A stretch of 64,000 bases of DNA, from assembly GCF_021191705.1 (NCBI RefSeq), contig NZ_JAIWPU010000010.1, forward strand, positions 98,058 to 162,057, written 5' to 3'. Source of the DNA: Proluteimonas flavola. GTDB taxonomy: Bacteria; Pseudomonadota; Gammaproteobacteria; Xanthomonadales; Xanthomonadaceae. Below, one piece after another: positions 39,363 through 49,232 of the stretch. How positions within the stretch are numbered: position 1 is the stretch's first letter; each line of letters opens with the position of its first letter. A program made the position numbers and the translations under genes. A model generated the notes under the pieces. The model saw nothing but the letters and a program-made list of their open reading frames with translations, searched no databases and had not been told where the DNA came from.

Positions 39363-40133
39363 ATGAGCCAGACCGACCCGACCCCGCGCCGCGGCCGCGG
39401 CATCTACCTGCTGCCCAACCTCTTCACCACCGGCGGCCTGTTCGCGGGATTCTTCGCGATCATCGCCGCGTCGCAGGGCCGCTTCAGCGCCGCCTGCATC
39501 GCGATCTTCGTCGCCGCGGTGCTCGACGGCATCGACGGCCGCGTCGCACGCCTGACCAATACCCAGAGCGAGTTCGGCGTGCAGTACGACTCGCTGGCCG
39601 ACCTGATCAGTTTCGGTCTGGCGCCGGCGCTGGTGATGTACCACTGGTCGCTGATGGCGATGCGCCTCGACGGCACCACGCTCGGCAAGATCGGCTGGCT
39701 CGGCGCGTTTCTCTACGCCGCCTGCGCGGCGCTGCGGCTGGCGCGTTTCAACAGCCAGGTGGCGACGGTCGACAAACGGTATTTCGTCGGGCTGGCGAGT
39801 CCGGCGGCGGCGGGCCTGATGGCGAGTTTCGTCTGGACCTGCCACGAACTCGATTTCACCGGCGACGCGCTGCGCTATGCCGCGCTCGCGGTCACCGTGG
39901 TCTGCGGCCTGTTGATGGTCAGCCGCATCCGCTACACCAGTTTCAAGGGCAGCGGCACCGGACCGAAGGCCGATCGCGTGCCGTTCGTCGCGCTGGTCGT
40001 CGCGGTCGGCCTGCTGATCGCGATGTGGGTCGATCCGCCCAAGACCCTGCTCATTGCCGCGGTGCTGTACGCCCTGTCGGGTCCGGCCCTGTGGCTGTTG
40101 CGGCGCCGCGGAGGCGCGGAGGCCACCTCGTGA
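39363..40133 (+). CDS. pssA: CDP-diacylglycerol-serine O-phosphatidyltransferase
   Basis: A 256-aa membrane enzyme making phosphatidylserine, the precursor of phosphatidylethanolamine. The CDP-alcohol phosphotransferase motif is exact: DGRVAR, then eight residues, G, and two Asp each four apart (GVQYDSLAD), at residues ~60-82. YLLPNLFTTGGLFAGFFAII starts the first helix; about seven helices follow. ATG 39363 fits the conserved N-terminus. The next small gene overlaps its stop (GTGA). Confidence 0.95.
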   Translation: MSQTDPTPRRGRGIYLLPNLFTTGGLFAGFFAIIAASQGRFSAACIAIFVAAVLDGIDGRVARLTNTQSEFGVQYDSLADLISFGLAPALVMYHWSLMAMRLDGTTLGKIGWLGAFLYAACAALRLARFNSQVATVDKRYFVGLASPAAAGLMASFVWTCHELDFTGDALRYAALAVTVVCGLLMVSRIRYTSFKGSGTGPKADRVPFVALVVAVGLLIAMWVDPPKTLLIAAVLYALSGPALWLLRRRGGAEATS

Positions 40134-40384
40134 CCTGGGATGCGCTGCAGATCGCGGCGCTCGATGCGCTGGGCCACGACCGCTATCGCGTGCAGGTGCC
40201 GGGCCAGGCATTGCCGGACGATCCGCTGGTCGATCCGCTGCTGCGCGCCGCCGGGTTGCGTCGCGATGGCGACGGTGCATTCGCATTCGTGCGCAGTCTC
40301 GGCGCGCTGTCGGAACTGCGTTCGGCCGCGGCCAAGCGCGCCCTGTGGCCGCGCCTGCGCCGGTTGCGCCGTCATGGCGGCTGA
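40130..40384 (+). CDS. Small conserved-type protein of unknown function between pssA and rimI
   Basis: An 84-aa protein starting with GTG overlapping the pssA stop and ending 11 bases inside rimI, so it is wedged between two coupled genes. The sequence TWDALQIAALDALGHDRYRV and LPDDPLVDPLLRAAGL looks like a real soluble protein with a basic, Arg-rich C-terminus (RALWPRLRRLRRHGG). The arrangement is like HolD (DNA polymerase III psi), which often lies beside rimI, but the sequence alone does not prove that. Confidence 0.65.
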   Translation: MTWDALQIAALDALGHDRYRVQVPGQALPDDPLVDPLLRAAGLRRDGDGAFAFVRSLGALSELRSAAAKRALWPRLRRLRRHGG

Positions 40385-40880
40385 GCCCGACGCGCAGTCG
40401 ATCCCGGATGCGGCGCTGGCGGCGCGCGACTGGGCGCTGCGCCCGATGCGCGCGACCGATGTCGACGCGGTCATGGAAATCGAATTGCGCGCGTATCCGT
40501 TTCCGTGGACGCGCGGCATTTTCGACGATTGTCTGCGCGCGGCGTATCCGGCGTGGGTGCTGCATGTCGCCGGGCGGCTCGCCGGTTACGGCGTCTTGAG
40601 CGTCGCGGCCGGCGAGGCGCACGTGCTCAACGTCTGCGTCGATCCAGCGCTGCAGGGCCGCGGCCACGGCCGTCGCCTGTTCCGCGCGCTGGTCGATCTC
40701 GCCCAGCGGCACGGCGCGCAGCGCGTGTTTCTCGAAGTGCGGCCATCGAATCCGAATGCGGTCGCGCTGTACCACGACGAAGGTTTCAACGAAATCGGCC
40801 GGCGGCCGCGTTACTACCCCGCGCACAATGGCCGCGAGGACGCGATCGTCATGGCCCGCGAACTGTTCGGCGCGGACTGA
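40374..40880 (+). CDS. rimI: Ribosomal protein S18-alanine N-acetyltransferase
   Basis: A 168-aa GNAT enzyme that acetylates the N-terminus of ribosomal protein S18. The acetyl-CoA site is DPALQGRGHGRRLFRALVDL near residue 85; EVRPSNPNAVALYHDEGFNE and GRRPRYYPAHNGREDAIVMA form the typical RimI C-terminus, with the catalytic Tyr in YYP. ATG 40374 overlaps the previous small gene by 11 bases. Confidence 0.93.
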   Translation: MAAEPDAQSIPDAALAARDWALRPMRATDVDAVMEIELRAYPFPWTRGIFDDCLRAAYPAWVLHVAGRLAGYGVLSVAAGEAHVLNVCVDPALQGRGHGRRLFRALVDLAQRHGAQRVFLEVRPSNPNAVALYHDEGFNEIGRRPRYYPAHNGREDAIVMARELFGAD

Positions 40881-40935
40881 AACCGCCGCCGCGTTGCATC
40901 CGGCGCGCGCTGCGCGCCCCGACCGGAGAGCCGCC

Positions 40936-41760
40936 ATGGGCGAACACACCCGCATCGACAACGAGAAACGCATCGCGCTGCTGATCGATGCCGACAATGC
41001 GCCGGCCGCGAAGATCGACGTGATCCTGGCCGAGGTCGCGCGCCACGGCGTCGCCAACGTGCGCCGCGCCTACGGCAACTGGAAGAGCCCGCATCTCGGC
41101 AGCTGGGAGAAAGTGCTGCACGAATATGCGATACGCCCGATCCAGCAGTTCGCCTACGCCACCGGCAAGAACGCATCCGACATGGCGATGGTCATCGACG
41201 CGATGGACCTGATGTACGCGCGCAATCTCGATGGCTTCGCGATCGTGTCCAGCGATGCGGATTTCACCCCGCTGGTGATGCGGCTGCTGACCGAGGGAAT
41301 GAAGGTGTACGGCTTTGGCGAAAGCAAGACGCCGCTCGCGTTCCGGAGCGCGTGTTCCCGCTTCACCTACCTGGAGGCGCTGGGCTCGGAGGCCGAAGCC
41401 GAACAGGCCTCCACTGTCGCTTCGACGGAAGCGTCGATTCAGCCGACCCGGAAAACCCGGGCAGAAATGCGCCAGGACACCCGGCTGGTGCAGATGCTGC
41501 GCACCGCGGTGTCGTCTGCTGCGGAAGGCGACGACGGCTGGGCCAATCTGTCTGCGGTCGGCAGTCAGATCGGCAACCAGGCCTCGTTCGACTCGCGCAA
41601 CTACGGCTACGCGAAACTCAGCGGTCTGGTAACCGAGATCGGCCTGTTCGAGGTGCGAAAGGACGGCAAGACGGTCTGCGTGCGGATTGCGCCGCCGAAA
41701 ACCGCCGCGAAAAAGACGACGAAAGCAGCCGCGAAGAAAATCCCGGCGAAGCAGGCATAG
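40936..41760 (+). CDS. NYN-domain (LabA/DUF88-like) protein with OST-HTH/LOTUS domain
   Basis: A 274-aa protein. Residues ~10-150 are a PIN-like NYN domain with acidic residues in ALLIDADNAPAAKIDVIL, TGKNASDMAMVIDAMDLM and FAIVSSDADFTPLVMRL, the pattern of Mg-dependent ribonucleases. Residues ~175-245 match an OST-HTH/LOTUS domain (RLVQMLRTAVSSAAEGDDGW). The tail is Lys/Ala-rich (KTAAKKTTKAAAKK), probably for nucleic acid binding. An RNA-processing role is the usual guess for this family. GGAGAG lies 5 bases before the ATG. Confidence 0.88.
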   Translation: MGEHTRIDNEKRIALLIDADNAPAAKIDVILAEVARHGVANVRRAYGNWKSPHLGSWEKVLHEYAIRPIQQFAYATGKNASDMAMVIDAMDLMYARNLDGFAIVSSDADFTPLVMRLLTEGMKVYGFGESKTPLAFRSACSRFTYLEALGSEAEAEQASTVASTEASIQPTRKTRAEMRQDTRLVQMLRTAVSSAAEGDDGWANLSAVGSQIGNQASFDSRNYGYAKLSGLVTEIGLFEVRKDGKTVCVRIAPPKTAAKKTTKAAAKKIPAKQA

Positions 41761-41786
41761 TTCTCACGCGCGACGCGTGCGTTTCC

Positions 41787-41830
41787 GAATCCCCAATCCC
41801 GAATCCCCAATCCCCAATCCCCAATCCCCA
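41787..41830. repeat. GGGATTSG octamer tract
   Basis: Five tandem units of GAATCCCC/CAATCCC type fill the gap between the convergent ends of the NYN gene and priA. The same unit occurs in the mlaF 5' end at 33500. It has no spacer structure and is not a CRISPR. Confidence 0.85.
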
Positions 41831-41833
41831 GCC

Positions 41834-44065
<2,232 letters not shown>

Positions 44066-44170
44066 CTGCAAAGTCTATCGGCTCGACCACGCGCTTCCAT
44101 CATTTGCGCGCGGAACCTCGCTTGACTTGGACGTTATGTCTGCAAGTGCCGGAAAGAAAAGGGATTGCCG

Positions 44171-44195
44171 CTTATCCACATGATCTGTGGATAAG
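44171..44195. promoter_or_regulatory. Perfect inverted pair of DnaA boxes
   Basis: TTATCCACA at 44172-44180 and its inverse TGTGGATAA at 44186-44194 are both exact DnaA-box consensus matches, in 10-bp arms around a 5-bp centre. They lie about 106 bp upstream of the priA start and 296 bp before the plus-strand gene. Surrounding bases are less GC-rich than average. Confidence 0.7.
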
Positions 44196-44255
44196 CCTGT
44201 GCATACACCGCTTCGAATACGACGTTATGCGGTATTCAGTGGGGTAGAGGACGGG

Positions 44256-44283
44256 TTGGACAAAAAAGTGCCATATGGATAAT
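44256..44283 (+). promoter_or_regulatory. Candidate sigma-70 promoter for the sigma-like/DUF3106 operon
   Basis: TTGGAC (44256-44261) and GATAAT (44278-44283) are separated by 16 bases and each differs from consensus by one or two bases. The rest of 44066-44490 shows no gene. A long leader of ~200 bases would follow. Confidence 0.45.
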
Positions 44284-44490
44284 TGGTAGTAAAATCAACC
44301 GCTTGCCCGTGAAACATTGTTGTCATGCAGCATCGCCATGGGGTCGGCTTCACCCGGGTGACACCGTTGTGGGCCCTGTGAACAACCACTTGCGCACGCT
44401 GGCGTCTGTGGAACGTTTCCGCAGCGGTCTGTCAAGGCTTGGGCGATGGCGCCGGATGGCTATGATGCGCGGTCGCACACGCCGGCCCCG

Positions 44491-45486
44491 ATGACCACGC
44501 CTCCCCCGTCAGCTCCACCCGGAATGTCCTCCGCCGTCGGCGCGTTCCTGCGCGGGGTGGAGCGGCGCGCGGCCGCGTTCGCGCAGTGGCAGAGCGGCGA
44601 TATCGAGACCGGCGATGCCGCGCTGGCCGCCGCGATGACCGAATTCGGCCAACTGGCGACCAATACCCCGTTTCCGGACTGGCCGCGCCGGTTCTGGGCC
44701 CAGCTGCTGGCGGCCCCGGCGCTGCGTGCCCCCGCCGTGCTGCCCGATGATGCCGATGGGCTGCCCGCACTGGCCGGGCTGTCCGGCGGTCCGCGGGTGA
44801 CGGTGCTGCTGCGGATGGTGGCCGGGCTGCCCGAACACGAAGCGGCCGCGGTCCTCGGCGTGACCCGGGCCACGTATCGGCTTGGCCTGCAGCGGGCGTT
44901 GCCGCACCGCGAGGACGGCAGCCCGGATCCTGAAGCCTGGCGTCGCATCGCCGAGGCCGCGCAGGCGGCGATCCGCGCGCTGCCGCCCGATCGGCTCGCG
45001 CGCCTGGCCGGCCTGCGCGAGGCCGCGCTGCGCGGTCAGGTGCCGCCGCTGCGCCGGTTTCCGCTGCAGCGTGCGGTTGCCGCGCCGCCGCCGGCCGAAG
45101 CCGCGCCGCCCTCGTCCCGGACGCGGGCGCGCTGGCTGTGGCCGGCGCAGGCGGTGGTGCTGGTCGCGATGCTCGCCGCGCTGGCCTGGACCTGGCGCGA
45201 TGCCTGGCCGGGCGGCGGTCTCGACGTCGACACGACGATCCGGATCGAAGCGCTGCCGGACGCGCAGTCGCCCGCATCGACCTACGACGATGAGATCGCC
45301 CTGCTCACCGCGCCCGACTTCGAACTGCTGACCGAGTCCGAGGCCGCGAACTGGCGAGAAGACCCCGCGTTCTATGCGTGGCTGTCCACGCAGATCGAAA
45401 CCCCGGCCGACGACACCCGCGATGCCCATCTCGACGATGTGCCGGATGAGGCCGACGGCATGGAGACCACCGATGCCGACCTCTGA
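44491..45486 (+). CDS. Sigma-70 region-4-like protein with one transmembrane helix
   Basis: A 331-aa protein. Residues ~85-140 include TVLLRMVAGLPEHEAAAVLG and VTRATYRLGLQRALPH, a helix-turn-helix like sigma-70 region 4, but no region 2 is evident. A single helix WLWPAQAVVLVAMLAALAWT follows near residue 220, and the C-terminal ~95 residues are acidic and should be extracytoplasmic. So it resembles a sigma/anti-sigma mosaic rather than a working sigma factor. Starts at 44446 and 44524 are also possible. It overlaps the DUF3106 gene by 14 bases. Confidence 0.7.
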   Translation: MTTPPPSAPPGMSSAVGAFLRGVERRAAAFAQWQSGDIETGDAALAAAMTEFGQLATNTPFPDWPRRFWAQLLAAPALRAPAVLPDDADGLPALAGLSGGPRVTVLLRMVAGLPEHEAAAVLGVTRATYRLGLQRALPHREDGSPDPEAWRRIAEAAQAAIRALPPDRLARLAGLREAALRGQVPPLRRFPLQRAVAAPPPAEAAPPSSRTRARWLWPAQAVVLVAMLAALAWTWRDAWPGGGLDVDTTIRIEALPDAQSPASTYDDEIALLTAPDFELLTESEAANWREDPAFYAWLSTQIETPADDTRDAHLDDVPDEADGMETTDADL

Positions 45487-46114
45487 TCGCGTCCTGCGCC
45501 GTGCCGGCATCGCGTTGCTGCTGTTCGCCGCGCCGCTGGCGCAGGCCGCGTTGCCGGCCGCCCTGAAGGCCGACACCCTGCCCGCCGCCGAACGCGCGCA
45601 ACTCGAAGCCCGGGCCGCGCGCCTGGCACAGATGACGCCGGCCGAACGCGATGCACTGAAGGCGCGCCTGGCCGCCTGGCAGATCCTGCCGGCCGCGGAA
45701 CGTGCGCGCCGCCGGATCGCCTGGCAGGCGGCCGAGGCCTTGCCGCATGCCGAGCGCATGCGACTGCAGCAGGCGGCGGCGCATTTCGAGACCTTGCCCG
45801 AACCCGAGCAGCGCGAACTGCGACTGGCCTTCGAGCAGCTCGATCTGGGCCTGCGTCGCGGCTGGCTGCTGGGCCCGGTGCTCGGCGCCGACTGGCCGCG
45901 GTTGCACCCGCTGTTTTCGGCGATGCCGGAAGCGCAGCGCACCCCCGTGCTGCTGGCATTGCGTGCGGCCTCGCCGCAGGCGCGCGACGACCTGGCCGCA
46001 CTGGCACAGCGCACGCCGCCGCAGGAACGCGACGCACTGCGCGCGCAATGGCTGGCGGTGCCGGCGGATACGCGCGACGCCTGGCTGCGTGCGCGGGTGG
46101 CCGGCACGCCCTGA
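45473..46114 (+). CDS. DUF3106 domain secreted protein
   Basis: A 213-aa protein with a signal peptide (IALLLFAAPLAQAALPAALK) and repeated helical segments of the LPAAERARRRIAWQAAEALP and MTPAERDALKARLAAW type, the DUF3106 pattern. It is probably a periplasmic all-helical protein whose partner may be the outer part of the membrane protein encoded before it; the 14-base overlap suggests coupled synthesis. Function unknown. An inverted-repeat element starts right after the stop. Confidence 0.82.
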   Translation: MPTSDRVLRRAGIALLLFAAPLAQAALPAALKADTLPAAERAQLEARAARLAQMTPAERDALKARLAAWQILPAAERARRRIAWQAAEALPHAERMRLQQAAAHFETLPEPEQRELRLAFEQLDLGLRRGWLLGPVLGADWPRLHPLFSAMPEAQRTPVLLALRAASPQARDDLAALAQRTPPQERDALRAQWLAVPADTRDAWLRARVAGTP

Positions 46115-46173
46115 GAATCTGTTCACGATCCACGCGCTCCGGCGCGACATACGCCGGGATCGTGAACAGGTTC
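46115..46173. mobile_element. MITE-like element, short form
   Basis: GAATCTGTTCACGATCC (46115-46131) and GGATCGTGAACAGGTTC (46157-46173) are 17-bp terminal inverted repeats with one mismatch. The 25 bases between match the right part of the long element at 36098-36275, so this is an internally deleted copy. It starts on the base after the DUF3106 stop and lies 15 bp from the end of the convergent DUF3667 gene, so it could also act as a two-way terminator. Confidence 0.75.
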
Positions 46174-46188
46174 TGACGCGGTCCGTCG

Positions 46189-47370
46189 CTACAACGCGTA
46201 CAACGCATACCCCGCCATCGGGATCGCGACGCTGAGAAACAGCGCGAAATACGCCATGCCGATCACCGCGAACTTGGCCAGCGTCCACGGCCACGACTGG
46301 CCGTAGACGCGCTTCTGCATCAGCAGCAGATAGACCGGCATCGCCCACAGCAGCAGGGTCTGCAGCAGGCCGACGATGGCGGTCGCCCACACGGCGTGTG
46401 CCGTCAGCCACGGCATCGCGAGGGCGCCGGAGAACACCAGCAGCAGGCCCAGCATCAGCGCCGCGTGGCTGTAAAGGCCGACGACGACATGCTCGAGATA
46501 CAGCCGTCCCTGGAACAGGTAGAGCAGCTTCAGCAGCACCGCGAACAGCGGCACCAGGATGAACAGCGCGGTCGGCGCGACGCCGAGCACCGCGCGCGCA
46601 TAGACCTGCGGATCGTCGAGCAGGCGCTTGGAATTCCGTTCGATGCGTTCGCCGAACGTGCCGCCGCTGGCCGGCGGTCCGCGTGGCGCGATGCGGGTGT
46701 CGGTGCCGTCCGGCGCGGATGTCGTCGCGACCGGCGGATCGACAGGCGGATCGACAGGCGCCGCGGCGGCGATCGGGCCTCCGCCCGCCGGCGATGCAGC
46801 GTTGGGTGCGAGCTCGGCGATGCGCGTGTCCGCCTGCGCGCGCACCTTGGCCTCGGCAATGTCCAACTGCGGCGTTGCCCCCGGCAGCGCGCCCACGGTG
46901 CGCCGGGTTTCCGCGATGCTGGCGAGCGCGTCGTCGCGCATCGTCCGCACGTCGTCGACGCTCTGCGCCTGCGAGAAGTCGAGGGCCACGTCGCCGAGGC
47001 GCACCATCTGGCCCGGGTCGAAGTCCTGCATCGCGTCGTGGACCACGAACTTGGCGACGAAGAACGTCAGCAGCGTCAGGATCACGAACAACCGCATCGG
47101 CGCGACGTAGCGCACGCGCTGGCCGCCGAGATAACGCTCGGCGATGCGGCCCGGCACGAACAGATCGCGCAGCGTCCGGAAGATGCGTCCGTCGAGATGC
47201 CAGAAGGATTCGAACACTTCCTCCACCGCGTGGGCGACGTTGCGCACCGGGCTGTGCGTGGACTGGCCGCAGGCATGGCAGAAGTCGCCGTGCAGCGGCG
47301 TGCCGCAGTTTTCGCAGGTGGATGGGTGCGCGTCATCGGACGGCAGCGGCGGCAGGGCAGCGTGGGACAT
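46189..47370 (-). CDS. DUF3667 zinc-ribbon membrane protein
   Basis: A 393-aa protein. It starts with a zinc ribbon CENCGTPLHGDFCHACGQ (two CxxC pairs) near residue 19, then EEVFESFWHLDGRIFRTLRD, the DUF3667 core, a first helix near residue 95, a long Ala/Pro-rich extracytoplasmic linker at ~125-235 and four or five helices from ~250 to the end. Function is unknown for the family. ATG 47370 is chosen since the conserved zinc ribbon follows; upstream frame is unlike protein. Confidence 0.85.
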   Translation of the reverse strand: MSHAALPPLPSDDAHPSTCENCGTPLHGDFCHACGQSTHSPVRNVAHAVEEVFESFWHLDGRIFRTLRDLFVPGRIAERYLGGQRVRYVAPMRLFVILTLLTFFVAKFVVHDAMQDFDPGQMVRLGDVALDFSQAQSVDDVRTMRDDALASIAETRRTVGALPGATPQLDIAEAKVRAQADTRIAELAPNAASPAGGGPIAAAAPVDPPVDPPVATTSAPDGTDTRIAPRGPPASGGTFGERIERNSKRLLDDPQVYARAVLGVAPTALFILVPLFAVLLKLLYLFQGRLYLEHVVVGLYSHAALMLGLLLVFSGALAMPWLTAHAVWATAIVGLLQTLLLWAMPVYLLLMQKRVYGQSWPWTLAKFAVIGMAYFALFLSVAIPMAGYALYAL

Positions 47371-47476
47371 GCGCGACGGATTCCTGGCAAGGCCGCAGCA
47401 GCGCGGCCGCGGACACGGATAAAGAAGACTGGGCTGGAACGCCGCGCGTGTCGCTCCCCTGCGCGGCGTGGTGAAG

Positions 47477-47655
47477 GCGTGTCGGCAGTTCTCGCACATC
47501 TCGCGCCGTTGTTGCGCATGCCGGGTCAAGGGCAAGCGAGGAAGGGGACGTCCGTCCACGACCGAGCGATGACGCAGGACCGGGCGCGCGCAGACGTGGC
47601 CTTCCGTGTTGTGCCGAAGGGCGCAACGCGATCCGTGCGGGAACTGCCGACACGC
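47477..47655. mobile_element. 179-bp element with 21-bp terminal inverted repeats
   Basis: GCGTGTCGGCAGTTCTCGCAC (47477-47497) is the inverse of 47635-47655 with one mismatch. Inside, CGACCGAGCGATGACGC (47559-47575) is the inverse of an internal motif of the element at 36098-36275, which is almost the same length. It lies in the ~365-bp gap between the divergent DUF3667 and MATE genes; the rest of the gap shows no gene. Confidence 0.55.
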
Positions 47656-47735
47656 CCTAGAATGCCCGTCCTTCGCGCCCCGGTGCCAGCGCACGCATCC
47701 GTCGTCCGCGCGGCCGAAGTCGCAGAGCCGTCCCC

Positions 47736-49115
47736 ATGTCTTCCGCAATCACGCCGCCGCCCTTTGGTCACGAAGTGCGGCGCACCGCCGTTCTGGCGGC
47801 CCCGCTGGTCGCCGGCCACGTCGCCACCGGCCTGATCGGCTTCGTCGATTCGGTCATCGCCGGCCACCACGGCACCGCCACGCTGGCGGCGGTCGCGGTG
47901 GGCACGGCGATCTTCTGGCTGCCGCTGATGGTGCCGATGGGCACACTGATGGCGGTGCCGCCGTCGGTGTCCCAGCTCGACGGCGAGGGCCGCCATGCCG
48001 AGGTCGGGCCCTTGTTCCGGCAGGCGCTGTGGCTGGCGGCGGGGCTGGGCCTGGCCCTGTTCGGGCTGCTGACGGCGCTGGCCGCCGGGCTCGGGCCGTT
48101 CGGCATCGCGCCGGACATCGTGCCGGGCGCGACCGCGTTCCTGCACGGCATCCGCTGGGGCGTGCCCGCGCTGACGCTGTATTTCTGCATGCGCTACCTC
48201 AGCGACGGCCTGCACTGGACGCTGCCGACGATGGTGTTCGGTTTCGGCGGCCTCGCCGTGCTGGTACCGATGGGCTACGCGTTCGCGTTCGGCTGGGGGC
48301 CGTTTCCCGAGGGCGGTGCCGGCGGGCTGGGCGTCGCCTCGGCGATCATGATGTGGACGCAGTCGATCGCGTTCGCGCTGTATCTGGCCCTGTCGAAACG
48401 CTTCGCGCGCTACCGGCTCTTCACCCGTTTCGACCCGCCGCGCTGGCCGGAGATCCGCGCGCTGCTGCGTACGGGCCTGCCGATCGGCGTGACGGTGACG
48501 ATGGAAAGCAGCCTGTTCGTCGTGACCGCCCTGCTGATCGGACGACTCGGCGAGATCGAAGCGGCCGCGCACCAGATCGCGATCAACGTCGCCGCCCTGT
48601 GCTTCATGGTGCCGTTCGGCCTGGCCGAAGCGACCACCGTGCGCGTGGGCAATGCGATCGGCCGCGGGCTCGGCAGCGCCGGCGTGCGCCGGGCCGGCTT
48701 CGCGGGGCTGACGCTGGTGCTGATGACGCAGACGGTCTCGGGCGTGCTGCTCCTGCTGGGCCACGACCATGTGGTGCGCATCTACACCGAGGACGCCGCG
48801 GTCGCCGCGCTCGCCGGCGCGCTGCTGCTCTACGCCGCCGCGTTCCAGTTTCCCGACGGCATCCAGGCGCTGTCGGCCGGCGCGCTGCGCGGGCTGAAAG
48901 ACACCCGTGTGCCGATGTTCCTGGCCGCGGCCGCGTACTGGGGCGTGGGCATGGCGCTGGGCGCCACCCTCGGGCTGGGACTGGGCTGGGGGCCGAAGGG
49001 CATGTGGATCGGTCTGATCGCAGGCCTGACCGTCGCCGCCGTGCTGCTGGGCACCCGCTTCCTGCGCAGCAGCCGGCGGGTGCCCGCGCCGTCCCCGGAC
49101 CCGACGGCACAGTGA
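47736..49115 (+). CDS. MATE family multidrug/sodium antiporter
   Basis: A 459-aa protein with about 12 helices in two halves, each starting with a MATE-type segment: RTAVLAAPLVAGHVATGLIG with FVDSVIAGHHGTATLAAVAV near residue 17, and LRTGLPIGVTVTMESSLFVV near 245. NorM-like efflux of cationic drugs coupled to Na+ or H+ is the usual role. The ATG at 47736 has no strong ribosome site. It is followed, after 117 bp, by sppA on the same strand. Confidence 0.92.
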   Translation: MSSAITPPPFGHEVRRTAVLAAPLVAGHVATGLIGFVDSVIAGHHGTATLAAVAVGTAIFWLPLMVPMGTLMAVPPSVSQLDGEGRHAEVGPLFRQALWLAAGLGLALFGLLTALAAGLGPFGIAPDIVPGATAFLHGIRWGVPALTLYFCMRYLSDGLHWTLPTMVFGFGGLAVLVPMGYAFAFGWGPFPEGGAGGLGVASAIMMWTQSIAFALYLALSKRFARYRLFTRFDPPRWPEIRALLRTGLPIGVTVTMESSLFVVTALLIGRLGEIEAAAHQIAINVAALCFMVPFGLAEATTVRVGNAIGRGLGSAGVRRAGFAGLTLVLMTQTVSGVLLLLGHDHVVRIYTEDAAVAALAGALLLYAAAFQFPDGIQALSAGALRGLKDTRVPMFLAAAAYWGVGMALGATLGLGLGWGPKGMWIGLIAGLTVAAVLLGTRFLRSSRRVPAPSPDPTAQ

Positions 49116-49232
49116 CGACCGGCGCATGCATTGGCCCGCCGCGCCCGGTAGGCTGCGACATGGGTTGGACCATGGCCGCACCGCTGCCGGCGGCCGTGAC
49201 CCGAATTTCCTTCTGATGGAGTCGTTTTCCGC

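Noticed and set aside
41787..41830. CRISPR array
   Set aside because: The units are tandem 8-base repeats without spacers.
44171..44195. Chromosomal origin oriC
   Set aside because: Only two DnaA boxes, no AT-rich unwinding region, and no dnaA, rpmH or gyrB nearby.
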